Assembly (NCBI RefSeq): GCF_900215625.1
Contig: NZ_OBEK01000001.1
Coordinates: forward strand, 1,051,746 to 1,115,745
Origin: Terribacillus aidingensis
GTDB lineage: Bacteria; Bacillota; Bacilli; Bacillales; Amphibacillaceae
Direction of reading: 5' to 3'
Length of the DNA stretch: 64,000 nt
Shown: piece by piece, positions 43,951 through 53,426 of the stretch
How positions within the stretch are numbered: the first letter of the stretch is position 1
Layout of the letters: the number at the start of each line of letters is the position of its first letter
Program-made: the position numbers and the translations under genes
Notes under the pieces: model-generated
Told to the model about the DNA's origin: nothing
The model's database searches: none
The model's input: the letters and a program-made list of their open reading frames with translations, nothing else

Positions 43951-43985
43951 AGAACCTTTGCGATATGCTGCAAAGGTTCTTCTTT
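43951..43985 (+). terminator. Hairpin between menB and menE
   Basis: AGAACCTTTGC (43951-43961) pairs with GCAAAGGTTCT (43970-43980), followed by TCTTT. It probably gives partial termination, so menE and menC would be expressed less than menFDHB. Confidence 0.8.
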
Positions 43986-44008
43986 ATGAAAAATAGGAGT
44001 TGATAAAG

Positions 44009-45493
44009 ATGTCAGATAAGATACCGCATTGGCTGCAAAAGCAGGCAGAACTCAGTCCAAACCGTTTGGCAGCAGAAACACCGGAAGGAAGGAAACTGAC
44101 ATTTAGACAGCTGCATGAAGCGGCGGATAATGCCGCAGGACGTCTCGTAACACTCGGTATAACCAAAGGCTCGCGAGTTGCTGTGCTGTCGCCAAACAGC
44201 GTAGATATGATTGTGCTTATTCATGCTTTAAGCTATATCGGCGCGACGCTTATTTTGCTGAATACAAGACTGACTATTTCGGAATGGACATACCAGCTGC
44301 AAGATAGTGAGGCGGATCTGCTGCTTGCCCCTGCCGCTTACGAGCAAGCGGCCAGGGAGACAGGTGCTGCTGTATGCACAATGGAGAATTTGGGGCAGCA
44401 AGCAGTATCTGCATATACACGCTGCACAGAGCTTTCGCTCGATAACGTGTTCAGCATCATTTATACGTCCGGCACAACAGGCAATCCGAAAGGTGTAGAG
44501 CATACATACGGCAATCACTGGTGGAGTGCGATTGGGTCGGCACTGAATCTTGGCCTTTCTCAACATGACAAATGGCTGTCGCCGCTGCCAATGTTCCATG
44601 TAGGCGGTTTATCTACTATTTTCAAAAGTGCTATTTATGGAATGCCGCTGTATGTGACAAAAAGCTTTGATGAGCAAACTGTCCAAACAGCAATTATGCA
44701 GCATGGCGTCACAATTGTATCGGTTGTGACAGTGATGCTGCAGCGTTTGCTGCGACTTCAAGAGCGGGATGGTGTCACGTACCCGGAAACGTTCCGCTGT
44801 ATGCTGCTTGGAGGCGGCCCTGCTCCGCTTCATCTGCTGCAGGAAGCAAAAACACGTGCCATCCCGGTGTTCCAGTCCTATGGTATGACAGAAACTGCAT
44901 CACAAATTGTCACACTAAGCCCGGAAGATAGTCTCCGGAAACTCGGATCAGCTGGAAAAGCCCTTGTACCCGCACAGCTGCGGATTAAAGGTACATTTGG
45001 TCTCGCGCAGCCAGAGGAAGCAGGGGAAATTCAAGTAAAAGGACCGATGATTACAAATGGCTATTACCGCAACGCAGATGCTACGGCATCCGCATTTCAG
45101 GATGGATGGCTTGCAACAGGGGATATTGGCTATACCGATAGAGAAGGCTATTTGTACGTGCTGGATCGCAGAAAAGATTTAATTATCTCTGGCGGCGAGA
45201 ATGTTTACCCAGCCGAGGTGGAGAATATTCTTTCCGGTCATCCAAGCATTCAAGAAGCCGCTGTCGTTGGCAAAGCAGATGCACGCTGGGGAATGGTGCC
45301 AGCAGCTTTTCTTGTAAAACAGCAAGAAGTAAGTATAGAAGAACTGCAAGCATACTGTGAACAAAGACTCGCGCGTTATAAGATTCCAAAGAACTGGCAT
45401 TGGGTAGAGCAGCTCCCGCGAAATGCCAGCAATAAGCTAATGCGATATAAGCTGCAGGAGCTTTTGAAAGAGGATAGCGGATCATGCAGCTAA
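44009..45493 (+). CDS. menE: o-Succinylbenzoate-CoA ligase MenE
   Basis: This 494-residue ANL-family enzyme activates o-succinylbenzoate with ATP and CoA. The AMP-binding motif is IYTSGTTGNPKGVEHTYGNH, and the C-terminal hinge region is YVLDRRKDLIISGGENVYP. ATG 44009 is nine bases after AGGAG. It overlaps menC by ten bases. Confidence 0.96.
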   Translation: MSDKIPHWLQKQAELSPNRLAAETPEGRKLTFRQLHEAADNAAGRLVTLGITKGSRVAVLSPNSVDMIVLIHALSYIGATLILLNTRLTISEWTYQLQDSEADLLLAPAAYEQAARETGAAVCTMENLGQQAVSAYTRCTELSLDNVFSIIYTSGTTGNPKGVEHTYGNHWWSAIGSALNLGLSQHDKWLSPLPMFHVGGLSTIFKSAIYGMPLYVTKSFDEQTVQTAIMQHGVTIVSVVTVMLQRLLRLQERDGVTYPETFRCMLLGGGPAPLHLLQEAKTRAIPVFQSYGMTETASQIVTLSPEDSLRKLGSAGKALVPAQLRIKGTFGLAQPEEAGEIQVKGPMITNGYYRNADATASAFQDGWLATGDIGYTDREGYLYVLDRRKDLIISGGENVYPAEVENILSGHPSIQEAAVVGKADARWGMVPAAFLVKQQEVSIEELQAYCEQRLARYKIPKNWHWVEQLPRNASNKLMRYKLQELLKEDSGSCS

Positions 45494-46581
45494 GAAGTTA
45501 TCAGTTATTCCACTACACGCTGCCGCTGAAGCAGCCGTTCACCACACATGCGGGTGCTTTACATGAAAGAGAAGGGATTATTTTAGAGCTGCAGGATTCA
45601 GAAGGGCGTATCGGCTATGGAGAAGGGGTGGCTTTTGCTGTTCCTTTTTATACGAGCGAGACAGTCGTGTCCAGCTGGATTCTGCTGCAGCGTTCGCTGC
45701 TTCCGCTTCTATTTGAAAGTAAGGTAACTCATCCTGCGGAAATTCCGGGGCTGTTTGCTGGTATTGTTGGCAATCAAATGGCCAAAGCGGCGGTAGAAGG
45801 TGCAGTCTGGGATTTGTATGCAAAACAGCAAAATAAGAGTCTTGCTTCCTGTATTGGCGGGACGCAAACGAAAGCGAAAGCTGGAGCTGTTATTAGTCTT
45901 TCGGATAACTTGGAGCAGACAATTGAAATGATCCATCAGCAAGGCTTTGAACGAGCAAAGCTGAAGGTGGAGAAGTACAAAGAGCGGCAGGAGATTGAAC
46001 GAGTGAAGCAAATTGACGCTAACTTGCCTCTCATGATTGATGGAAATGGCATGTATAAGCAAGCCGATTTACCGCTGCTCGCTGATTTGGACAGCTTGGA
46101 GCTGCTGATGATTGAACAGCCGTTTATGTCGGGTGATATGGTGCTGCATCAGCAGCTGCAAAAGCAGGTGAAAACACCTATCTGCCTGGATGAGACGGTG
46201 GAGAGCTGGGAAGATGCCTGGCAGGCACTAGAACTTGAAGCTTGCCGAACCATCAATATTAAGATTGGACGCGTTGGCGGAATGACTGCAGCAATTCGCA
46301 TTCATGACCTTTGTCAGCAAGCGGGCTTGCCTGTCTGGTGTGGCGGGATGGTGGAATCAGGAATTTCCAAGGCGCATAATCTTGCGCTCGCATCTCTGCC
46401 CGGCTTCACGATACCGGGAGATTTATCCGGCTCAGACAGACACTTTGCGCGTGACTTACTGCAGCAGCCGCTCCGGGTTGAAGGAGGGAGCATTGCCATT
46501 CCAGACGGTCCGGGAATAGGGGTTGAGGTGGATGCAGAATATTTAGCATATGTCTCTCGTGACGTCGTGCAAGGCGGATAG
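45484..46581 (+). CDS. menC: o-Succinylbenzoate synthase MenC
   Basis: This 365-residue enolase-superfamily enzyme dehydrates SHCHC to OSB. Catalytic lysines are in ERAKLKVEKYK and NIKIGRVGG, metal ligands in LMIDGNG, MIEQPFM and CLDETVESWED. It completes the men operon, so with menA and menI the window holds all steps from chorismate to DHNA prenylation. Confidence 0.95.
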   Translation: MQLRSYQLFHYTLPLKQPFTTHAGALHEREGIILELQDSEGRIGYGEGVAFAVPFYTSETVVSSWILLQRSLLPLLFESKVTHPAEIPGLFAGIVGNQMAKAAVEGAVWDLYAKQQNKSLASCIGGTQTKAKAGAVISLSDNLEQTIEMIHQQGFERAKLKVEKYKERQEIERVKQIDANLPLMIDGNGMYKQADLPLLADLDSLELLMIEQPFMSGDMVLHQQLQKQVKTPICLDETVESWEDAWQALELEACRTINIKIGRVGGMTAAIRIHDLCQQAGLPVWCGGMVESGISKAHNLALASLPGFTIPGDLSGSDRHFARDLLQQPLRVEGGSIAIPDGPGIGVEVDAEYLAYVSRDVVQGG

Positions 46582-46641
46582 GTGTCAAAAGACATAGAGA
46601 TGGGTATATCTATATTAGTGCAACTTAGAGGAGGAATACCT

Positions 46642-46812
46642 ATGTTGATGTACCTATTAGCAATTCTATTACCGCCAGTAGCAGTGTTATTCACCGGCAA
46701 ACCGTTCAAAGCATTGTTGAATTTAGCTTTAACACTGCTATTTTTCGTCCCAGGTGCAGTACACGCTGCCCTTGTCGTAAAGGACCATAAAGACCGCAAA
46801 AAGTTTGCCTAA
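46642..46812 (+). CDS. Pmp3/YqaE-family small membrane protein
   Basis: This 56-residue protein has two hydrophobic segments around PVAVLFTGKPFKALLNLA, the layout of the UPF0057 (Pmp3/YqaE) group: LLAILLPPVAVLFTGKPFKA and LLFFVPGAVHAALVVKDHK. Such proteins affect membrane potential under stress. GAGGAGG sets the start at ATG 46642 (or 46648); the open frame reads back into the menC end. Confidence 0.86.
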   Translation: MLMYLLAILLPPVAVLFTGKPFKALLNLALTLLFFVPGAVHAALVVKDHKDRKKFA

Positions 46813-46845
46813 GAAAGGTGCCCTACAAACGGGCGCCTTTCTCTT
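46812..46845 (+). terminator. Terminator after the Pmp3-like gene
   Basis: AGAAAGGTGCCC (46812-46823) pairs with GGGCGCCTTTCT (46831-46842), one wobble. Confidence 0.82.
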
Positions 46846-46936
46846 ACTTTTCTACCAAAAAGACGTGGTATACTTGAGTTGTCTACGGTTAGATGTTACA
46901 TTCGTTACCATAGAACAAGAGAGGGGTTTCTGTAAT

Positions 46937-47707
46937 ATGAAACGATTAACGACTCTATGCTTGATGCTGGTGCTTGCATTAGTATTGGCCGCATGCGGGA
47001 ATGATGAAGATAAATCTGATAATTCATCCAGCGCTGACACTGAGGAAGCGCAAAAACAACAAGAAGAAGCACAAAAGCAAATGGAAGAAATGCAGAAGAA
47101 ATTCGAGAAACAGCAAGTAGATGCGGATAAAACAGTTGCTATCGTCAATGAAACAGAAATTAAAGGCAAAGAATATAATGCCCTTCTAACCCAAGCGCAG
47201 CAGCAATCGCAAGCTGGCGGGGCAGACCCGACAACGGATGATGCCGCCAAAGAACTTCAGGACCAAGTGTTAAAAAGCTTAGTTGGCAATGAATTGCTGC
47301 TTCAAGCCGCTAAAAATAATGATTATGAAGTATCCGATAAAGAAATAAACGAAGAATTGCAATCGACAAAAGACCAGCTAGGAAGTGAAGAGAAATTTGC
47401 TGAAGCATTAAAAGCGACAGGCTCAACGGAGGAAGAATACAAGCAGCAATTAAAAGAAGGCATGCTTGTAACGAAGTACGTTGAAAACGAGCTGTCACCG
47501 AAAGAAGTAACAGAAGACGACATGAAGAGTTATTACGAAAAAATGGAAGAGCAAGCAAAAGAAAGTAAGCAAGGAGATAGCCTACCGAAATATGAAGAAG
47601 TAAAAGAGCAGCTTAAAGCATCAATGGAACAGCAGAATCTGCAGGCAGTTATGCTTGATAAAGTGGACGAGCTGGAGAAAGATGCAGACGTAGAATATAA
47701 GATTTAA
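46937..47707 (+). CDS. SurA-N/PrsA-like lipoprotein lacking the PPIase domain
   Basis: This 256-residue lipoprotein has the lipobox LVLAAC at about residue 20, then an acidic linker and coiled coil (EAQKQQEEAQKQMEEMQK). A SurA N-terminal chaperone domain runs from about residue 68 (VAIVNETEIKGKEYNALLT) to 190. The central parvulin (PpiC) domain of PrsA is missing; the C terminus follows at once. It should act as an extracytoplasmic chaperone without isomerase activity. The start has GAGGGG upstream. Confidence 0.8.
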   Translation: MKRLTTLCLMLVLALVLAACGNDEDKSDNSSSADTEEAQKQQEEAQKQMEEMQKKFEKQQVDADKTVAIVNETEIKGKEYNALLTQAQQQSQAGGADPTTDDAAKELQDQVLKSLVGNELLLQAAKNNDYEVSDKEINEELQSTKDQLGSEEKFAEALKATGSTEEEYKQQLKEGMLVTKYVENELSPKEVTEDDMKSYYEKMEEQAKESKQGDSLPKYEEVKEQLKASMEQQNLQAVMLDKVDELEKDADVEYKI

Positions 47708-47712
47708 TTTTT

Positions 47713-47756
47713 AAAAGGCATCACATGGAGCCAGTACTCCCAGTGATGCCTTTTGT
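47713..47756. terminator. Bidirectional terminator
   Basis: AAAAGGCATCAC (47713-47724) pairs with GTGATGCCTTTT (47743-47754), with an inner stem, between convergent lipoprotein genes. Confidence 0.87.
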
Positions 47757-47760
47757 TTTA

Positions 47761-48588
47761 TTAGTACGTTATCGTTGTCTCTCGTTCAGCTGGTGCAGTT
47801 TCCGCAGAAAGATCCATAGCGGTTTCTGCCTCTGGAGGAAGTTCAATTGTTTCAAAACCGTTAAAGTTAGACATATCCATATTGAGAACGCCATCGAATT
47901 GTGTTTCTGTTCCAGCTTCTGTCATGCTTCCTGCGATATCGAATGTTGTATTTGTCATATAATTTGTTTTCTTATTAATGGTGATTGTGTAATCAAACGT
48001 GAGGTCTTCTACACCTCGCACTTCCGCCATAGAAGTACCTAATTCTTGTTCCATGACTTCCATCATTTTGTCTTCAGCAATTGCTACATCCAGCACATAC
48101 GCTGTATCTGTTTCGGTTACTTCCATGCTGTCAGACAGTTCTTGAATCTCTTTGAGTTTGTCTGTAGGATTTTGTGTCGCTTCGCTTGTATCAGGAATAG
48201 CTGATTGCGATTCGCTGTCCATCTTCAGCCACATTTCTGTGGTCGGTTCATACATATAAATCATATCATCCTTTAAATACGTTTCCATCTCTTCTCCGAT
48301 TACTTCCATCTTCAGTTTAAACTCAAATGGATCTTGCACAATAGAGCCGCTAAAGTTTGATTCTGTAGTCTGTTCCAATCCATCCGTCATAATATTTGTG
48401 TTCGTAGTCATGCGCATGTCAAAACTATTCAGTTCTTCATTCGCTTCGTAACTTTGGCTAAGAACTTCTTCTGCTGTAGGCGTTTTTTCTTCTCCCTCAC
48501 TTGAAGAGGAGGCTCCATCTGCACCGCAGCCTGTCAAAAATAATGCTGCCGTAAGTATAAATCATCCTGCATGCTTTCTTCTTTTCAT
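47761..48588 (-). pseudogene. DUF6612-like lipoprotein gene with an in-frame stop in its signal peptide
   Basis: The long frame (47761-48537) encodes the mature part of a lipoprotein, beginning LTGCG after a lipobox-like end and continuing as a 258-residue LolA-like beta protein (EEMETYLKDDMIYMYEPTTE). Upstream the expected start is ATG 48588 with TTGGAGGG in front, followed by MKRRKHAG, then a TGA stop at codon 9 (48562-48564), then FILTAALFLTGCG in the same frame. So the signal peptide is cut by one nonsense codon. No other good start exists. The rest of the frame is intact, so the change is recent or an assembly error. Confidence 0.75.
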
Positions 48589-48667
48589 AAAAATCCCTCC
48601 AAAAATGTAATCGTGCTGATTGTGAATCCAAGACTCGTTTTTACATAAAGTTTGTTACAGAACAGTT

Positions 48668-48871
48668 ATGAATCAGTTGTCATGGAAACAATACCCATTT
48701 GATAACGGGATTATTACGATTTTTTCAAATATATTACAAAAAGTGACAATTAGGGAGGGAATACTATATCTCTCATCCGACCAGAGCGGCATAAAGATAG
48801 GAATTACCTATGGAAGTGAAGATTGGCAGGAGATTGGGAGGAGGATAATGGATTTGATACTTTGGATATGA
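48668..48871 (+). CDS. Doubtful 67-residue ORF
   Basis: An ATG frame lies in the 367-base space between the lipoprotein gene and the next secreted protein. There is no ribosome binding site and I do not recognise the protein. The composition could be coding (YPFDNGIITIFSNILQ; IGITYGSEDWQEIGRRIMD), but it may be a remnant. The rest of the space shows nothing beyond AT-rich sequence. Confidence 0.25.
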   Translation: MNQLSWKQYPFDNGIITIFSNILQKVTIREGILYLSSDQSGIKIGITYGSEDWQEIGRRIMDLILWI

Positions 48872-48954
48872 AAGTTAACGAATCCAAACATATGGGTTTT
48901 AAATAACCTGAGGTGAGGAATACCTATACTAAGACTAAATAAGGAGGAATACAT

Positions 48955-49479
48955 ATGAGACGTTGGAAGAAAACACTTGCTGTCATTATCACACTCCTAG
49001 TCCCAATTACATTTGCGCTATCATACCATTCAGAGAATATATTCGCAGTAACGACAGAGAGCAGTCAGGCAGCGGAAGAACAGACAATCGAAAAGCAAGA
49101 GCTGACACAAGCTCAAATTAATAAACTGACAGCTGCATTTATGGACAAGATTACACAGGATATTGATGCAAACTATAAGGTCATCAACTACGATACGAAG
49201 GAAGAACTACTGAAAAGCTTCGACGAGGTGGCGTCCAGAACGGTAAGCGAACCTATGGTTGACTTTTACTTCACAGAGAAGGCAGACGGGTTATATATTG
49301 TGCCAACTGAAACACCTGCGTGGTACAATCCAGATAATTCATACAAAGTAAAAACAGAGTCCGATAAGTATGTTACAATTACACAAAGCAATGCAGATGA
49401 ACTGCACGGTAATTATACAATCGAAATCAAATTCTTGTATGACGGAGGCTGGAAGATCGCAGAAGTCAAATACTTGTAG
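48955..49479 (+). CDS. Secreted protein of unknown function
   Basis: This 174-residue protein has a signal peptide (KKTLAVIITLLVPITFALSY) and a mature domain without recognised family: an alpha start (LTQAQINKLTAAFMDKITQD) followed by beta-rich sequence with a conserved-looking EIKFLYDGGWKIAEVKY end. AAGGAGG precedes ATG 48955. It is upstream of ytkD on the same strand, 30 bases away, so the two may be cotranscribed. Confidence 0.7.
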   Translation: MRRWKKTLAVIITLLVPITFALSYHSENIFAVTTESSQAAEEQTIEKQELTQAQINKLTAAFMDKITQDIDANYKVINYDTKEELLKSFDEVASRTVSEPMVDFYFTEKADGLYIVPTETPAWYNPDNSYKVKTESDKYVTITQSNADELHGNYTIEIKFLYDGGWKIAEVKYL

Positions 49480-49509
49480 GTTTGATGTGAAGAAGAAGGC
49501 AGTGGGACG

Positions 49510-49986
49510 ATGATTACATTTAGAGATTACTACAATAATGAAGTGAAGATGTCTTTCGCCGACCATCCATTTTCTGATCACCCTAAACATGTTTGGGTCA
49601 TATGCCGTTATGGCAGCAAGTGGCTGTTAACGCGGCATAAAGATCGGGGATTGGAGTTCCCGGGCGGTAAAGTAGAAAAAGGTGAGACTGCTGAACATGC
49701 GGCAATGCGGGAAGTAATGGAGGAGACAGGCGGAGTTGTACAGCAGCTTAAATATGTTGGACAATATTTTGTGGCCGGCAAGGCAGGTCATATCGTGAAA
49801 AACGTCTATTACGCCATTATTTCGGAAATGAAAAAGAAGTCTAACTATCTGGAAACGCATGGTCCGGTACTTGTTGATCGGTTTCCTTCCCATTTGGCAC
49901 AGCAGGCTGAATACAGTTTCATGATGAAAGACAAAGTACTTCCAAGTGCATTACACCATATAAATAATTTAGAGAAAACAATGTAA
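49510..49986 (+). CDS. ytkD: Nudix hydrolase YtkD
   Basis: This 158-residue Nudix protein matches B. subtilis YtkD, reported to act on 8-oxo-dGTP and RNA 5'-ends. The Nudix box begins at GGKVEKGETAEHAAMREV and continues MEETGG. PFSDHPKHVWVICRYGSKWL is a typical start of the fold. ATG 49510 has only a weak binding site. It is separated from pckA by a shared terminator. Confidence 0.92.
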   Translation: MITFRDYYNNEVKMSFADHPFSDHPKHVWVICRYGSKWLLTRHKDRGLEFPGGKVEKGETAEHAAMREVMEETGGVVQQLKYVGQYFVAGKAGHIVKNVYYAIISEMKKKSNYLETHGPVLVDRFPSHLAQQAEYSFMMKDKVLPSALHHINNLEKTM

Positions 49987-50030
49987 AAGGACTGCCCTGA
50001 AGCGTTCGGCTTCGGTGGGCAGTCCTTTTC
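49985..50030. terminator. Bidirectional terminator between ytkD and pckA
   Basis: AAAAGGACTGCCC (49985-49997) pairs with GGGCAGTCCTTTT (50017-50029), an excellent stem with T on both strands. Confidence 0.93.
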
Positions 50031-50032
50031 TG

Positions 50033-51616
50033 TTATCTATATAACGGACCCGCTTGGCGAATGGTCTCATCAATGAAGTCGAATTTCTCGAAATTGTGAT
50101 GAAACTTCGTTGCTAGTTCCTGTGCTTTTTCTTTGTAAGCGGCTTTGTTTTCCCATGCATTTTCAGGCATTAAGAGGGCAGTTGGTACATCTGGACAAGA
50201 AACTGGAACATGCAAACCAAAAATCTCATCTTCGGCTGTATGGATATCTTTCAGCTCTCCTGACAGTGCTGCTTGAACCATTCTTCTCGTATACTTGAGT
50301 TTCATTCTCGCGCCTGTGTGATAGTCGCCGCCAGTCCAACCTGTGTTCACGAGATACACCTCTGCGTTGTGTATGCTGATCTTATCGCCTAGCATCTCTG
50401 CATAAACAGCGGGTGCAAGCGGAAGGAATGGTGCGCCAAAACAAGTAGAGAACGTTGCTTCTGGTTCTGTAACGCCGCGCTCTGTGCCGGCAAGTTTACT
50501 CGTATACCCGCTTAAGAAATGATACATTGCCTGCTCGGTCGTCAGCTTGCTGATTGGAGGAAGTACACCGGTAGCATCAGCAGTCAGGAAAACGATTGTC
50601 TTCGGTTGACCAGCCTTGCTTTTTGGAAGGCTGCCTTCTATATAATCAATCGGATAAGCGGCACGGGTATTTTCTGTTACCGACCCATCATCATAGTCGC
50701 ATACGCCATTTTCATTTACCGTGACATTCTCCAGGATGGTGCCGAATTTAATTGCTCCGTGAATTTCCGGTTCTTTCTCAGCAGACAAGTTTATGCACTT
50801 AGCATAGCATCCGCCCTCTATGTTGAAAACGCCGTCCGGAGACCAGCCATGTTCATCATCTCCAATTAAAGGTCGATTGGGATCTGCCGAGAGTGTTGTC
50901 TTGCCTGTGCCTGATAAACCGAAGAATAAAGCTGTATCTCCATCTGCTCCTACGTTGGCAGAGCAATGCATTGGCATGACTTCCTGCTGCGGCAGCAAGA
51001 AGTTCATGACAGAGAAGATTGATTTCTTCATTTCGCCTGCATATTCTGTTCCGCCGATAACGATGACGCGCTGTTTAAATGATACAACGACAAACGCTTC
51101 CGAGTTTGTGCCGTCAATAGCTGGATCTGCTTTTACACCAGGGGCCGAAATGACAGTGAAAGCAGGGTTGTGTGCTGCCAGTTCATCTTCAGATGGTCGG
51201 ATAAACAGCTGGCGGGCAAATAAATTATGCCACGCGTACTCATTTATTACTTGGATTGGTAAATGATAACGTTCATCTGCTCCAGCAAAGCCTTGAAAAG
51301 AAAATACTTGCTCTTGAGCCTGCAAGTAATTCACAACTTTTTCTAGTAAATGCTCAAATGTTTCTTCGCTGATTGGCTGGTTTACTTTTCCCCAGTCTAC
51401 TTTGTTTTCGGAAAGTTCGTCTTGGACGATGAATTTATCTTTTGGTGAGCGTCCGGTATATTTCCCAGTGGATGCCCGCAAGGCGCCTGTTTCTGTAAGA
51501 CGCGCTTCTTGACGGGATAGTGCCGCCTCCGTTAGCTGTGCCACAGATAAGTTCCTTTTTACATTTGGTTGTTTGCGCAATTCCTCTAACGCAGCTACTG
51601 CATGCATCATTCGCAT
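50033..51616 (-). CDS. pckA: Phosphoenolpyruvate carboxykinase (ATP)
   Basis: This 527-residue enzyme makes PEP from oxaloacetate at the start of gluconeogenesis. The kinase P-loop is [17 protein letters not shown], the metal and oxaloacetate regions include [20 protein letters not shown] and [19 protein letters not shown]. The start at 51616 follows AAGGCGGGA. A minus-strand promoter at 51665-51693 drives it. Confidence 0.97.
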   Translation of the reverse strand: MRMMHAVAALEELRKQPNVKRNLSVAQLTEAALSRQEARLTETGALRASTGKYTGRSPKDKFIVQDELSENKVDWGKVNQPISEETFEHLLEKVVNYLQAQEQVFSFQGFAGADERYHLPIQVINEYAWHNLFARQLFIRPSEDELAAHNPAFTVISAPGVKADPAIDGTNSEAFVVVSFKQRVIVIGGTEYAGEMKKSIFSVMNFLLPQQEVMPMHCSANVGADGDTALFFGLSGTGKTTLSADPNRPLIGDDEHGWSPDGVFNIEGGCYAKCINLSAEKEPEIHGAIKFGTILENVTVNENGVCDYDDGSVTENTRAAYPIDYIEGSLPKSKAGQPKTIVFLTADATGVLPPISKLTTEQAMYHFLSGYTSKLAGTERGVTEPEATFSTCFGAPFLPLAPAVYAEMLGDKISIHNAEVYLVNTGWTGGDYHTGARMKLKYTRRMVQAALSGELKDIHTAEDEIFGLHVPVSCPDVPTALLMPENAWENKAAYKEKAQELATKFHHNFEKFDFIDETIRQAGPLYR

Positions 51617-51664
51617 TTTGGTTCCCGCCTTTTTGTTTAGTTTTAAATAGTATATCACATTAGT

Positions 51665-51693
51665 ATATTAATACATACTATATTTATTTGCAA
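51665..51693 (-). promoter_or_regulatory. Promoter of pckA
   Basis: On the minus strand TTGCAA (51688-51693) is 17 bases from TAATAT (51665-51670). An AATGTGATATA just downstream resembles a CcpN site (TRTGHYATAYW) with two mismatches, so glucose repression by CcpN is possible but not shown. Confidence 0.6.
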
Positions 51694-51761
51694 TGGAAAT
51701 GTGCATCATTAGACGCACTTCAACCCGATTGACACAGTCGGTCGATATTTGTAGGATTTTA

Positions 51762-51790
51762 TTGACTTATGGACATTGTTTCGATAACAT
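51762..51790 (+). promoter_or_regulatory. Promoter of the SAM riboswitch-metK transcript
   Basis: TTGACT (51762-51767) is 17 bases from TAACAT (51785-51790), shortly upstream of the riboswitch. Confidence 0.65.
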
Positions 51791-51807
51791 AAGTGCGAGC
51801 GGAAACA

Positions 51808-51913
51808 CTCTTATTCAGAGTAGGCGGAGGGACAGGCCCTAAGAAACCCGGCAACCGTCACAACACGTGAAATGGTGCTCAACCTGAGCAAGGGATACCT
51901 TGAACGATAAGAG
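51808..51913 (+). ncRNA. SAM-I riboswitch (S-box)
   Basis: Helix P1 is CTCTTAT (51808-51814) with ATAAGAG (51907-51913). The core blocks CAGAGTAGGCGGAGGGA, GGCCCTAAGAAACCCGGCAA, and GGTGCTCAACCTGAGCAAGG are intact. It senses S-adenosylmethionine and stops metK transcription when SAM is plentiful. Confidence 0.97.
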
Positions 51914-51926
51914 AGGGAATAAGCCA

Positions 51927-51955
51927 GCCTTCTGTTATGCATGAAGGTTTTTTTC
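51927..51955 (+). terminator. Terminator of the SAM riboswitch
   Basis: GCCTTC pairs with GAAGG around a loop, followed by a run of T (51948-51955). It is the expression platform. A second hairpin, AAAGAGC/GCTCTTT (51978-52006), lies further downstream. Confidence 0.7.
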
Positions 51956-52096
51956 ATGTCACGGCTTAATAGTAAAAAAAGAGCAATACTACTTGTAGCG
52001 CTCTTTCAAACCTTCACCCATTATCAAGTTTCTTATAACATACTTGGAAAGAGTAGAACTTCCGTATTAATCGTAGTTGAAGGGGGATTTGGCAGA

Positions 52097-53296
52097 ATGA
52101 CTGCTAATCGTCGATTATTTACCTCAGAATCCGTTACTGAAGGCCACCCGGATAAAATCTGTGACCAAATCTCGGATGCTATATTAGATGAAATCCTGTC
52201 TAAGGATCCAAATGCCCGTGTTGCTTGTGAGACAACTGTAACAACAGGGCTAGTGCTTGTCGCAGGTGAAATCACCACAAGTGCTTATGTTGATATTCAA
52301 AGTATCGTGCGCAATACAATCAAGGAAATTGGTTATACCCGTGCGAAATACGGCTTTGATGCTGATACGTGTGCTGTGTTAACAGCAATCGATGAGCAAT
52401 CCCCTGATATTGCAGGCGGTGTTGATCAGGCATTAGAAGCTCGTGAAGGGCATATGTCAGACGAAGAGATCGATGCAATCGGTGCAGGCGACCAAGGACT
52501 AATGTTTGGTTATGCCAGCAATGAAACACCTGAATTTATGCCGCTTCCTATTTCGCTTGCTCACCGTCTTTCCAAGCAATTGGCTAAGGTACGGAAGGAT
52601 GAGGCTGTGGACTACTTGCGTCCAGATGGTAAAACACAAGTAACAGTAGAGTACGATGAAAATGATCAGCCGGTACGGATTGATACAATTGTTATCTCCA
52701 CACAGCACCATCCAGAAGTAGAACAGGCCCAGATTCATGCTGACTTAAAAGAGCTTGTGATTAAACCTGTTGTTCCTGCAGAATTGTTGGATGAACAAAC
52801 AAAATATATTATCAACCCGACAGGACGTTTCGTAATCGGAGGTCCTCAAGGCGATGCTGGTTTGACTGGCCGTAAGATTATCGTGGACACGTACGGCGGC
52901 TATGCACGTCATGGAGGCGGTGCTTTCAGCGGAAAAGATGCTACGAAAGTGGATCGTTCCGGAGCGTATGCAGCGCGTTACGTAGCGAAAAATATTGTTG
53001 CAGCTGGTCTTGCAGATAAATGTGAAGTACAGCTTGCTTATGCAATTGGTGTTGCTGAACCAGTTTCAATTAGTATTGATACATTTGGAACAGGTACACA
53101 ACCGCAAGAAGCATTGGTACAAGCAGTGCGCGAACTATTTGATTTGCGTCCTGCAGGTATCATCAAAATGCTGAATCTGCGCCAGCCGATTTACAAAGAT
53201 ACAGCTGCGTATGGTCACTTTGGACGTACGGATAAAAACTTCCCTTGGGAGCAGACAGACAGAGCAGCACAGCTGAAAAGCTATACATTCGCATAA
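52097..53296 (+). CDS. metK: S-adenosylmethionine synthetase
   Basis: This 399-residue enzyme makes SAM from methionine and ATP. Signature motifs [38 protein letters not shown] and [19 protein letters not shown] are present. ATG 52097 has GAAGGGGGA upstream; the open frame extends to 51941 through the riboswitch leader, which is not coding. The riboswitch controls it by feedback. Confidence 0.97.
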   Translation: MTANRRLFTSESVTEGHPDKICDQISDAILDEILSKDPNARVACETTVTTGLVLVAGEITTSAYVDIQSIVRNTIKEIGYTRAKYGFDADTCAVLTAIDEQSPDIAGGVDQALEAREGHMSDEEIDAIGAGDQGLMFGYASNETPEFMPLPISLAHRLSKQLAKVRKDEAVDYLRPDGKTQVTVEYDENDQPVRIDTIVISTQHHPEVEQAQIHADLKELVIKPVVPAELLDEQTKYIINPTGRFVIGGPQGDAGLTGRKIIVDTYGGYARHGGGAFSGKDATKVDRSGAYAARYVAKNIVAAGLADKCEVQLAYAIGVAEPVSISIDTFGTGTQPQEALVQAVRELFDLRPAGIIKMLNLRQPIYKDTAAYGHFGRTDKNFPWEQTDRAAQLKSYTFA

Positions 53297-53305
53297 TCTG
53301 TTAAA

Positions 53306-53337
53306 AGCAAGAGCGCATTTCCGCTCTTGCTCTTTTT
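53306..53337 (+). terminator. Terminator after metK
   Basis: AGCAAGAGCG (53306-53315) pairs with CGCTCTTGCT (53322-53331), followed by CTTTTT. Confidence 0.88.
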
Positions 53338-53426
53338 GTGCCGGCACCCATATTCTAGATACAAGAATCGAACTGTTTTGTGCTATAATTAAAGGCTAGA
53401 AGGAATGAAAGAGAGGCTAAATGTAA

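Noticed and set aside
51941..52096. N-terminal extension of MetK
   Set aside because: It begins in the riboswitch terminator and has no similarity to MetK.
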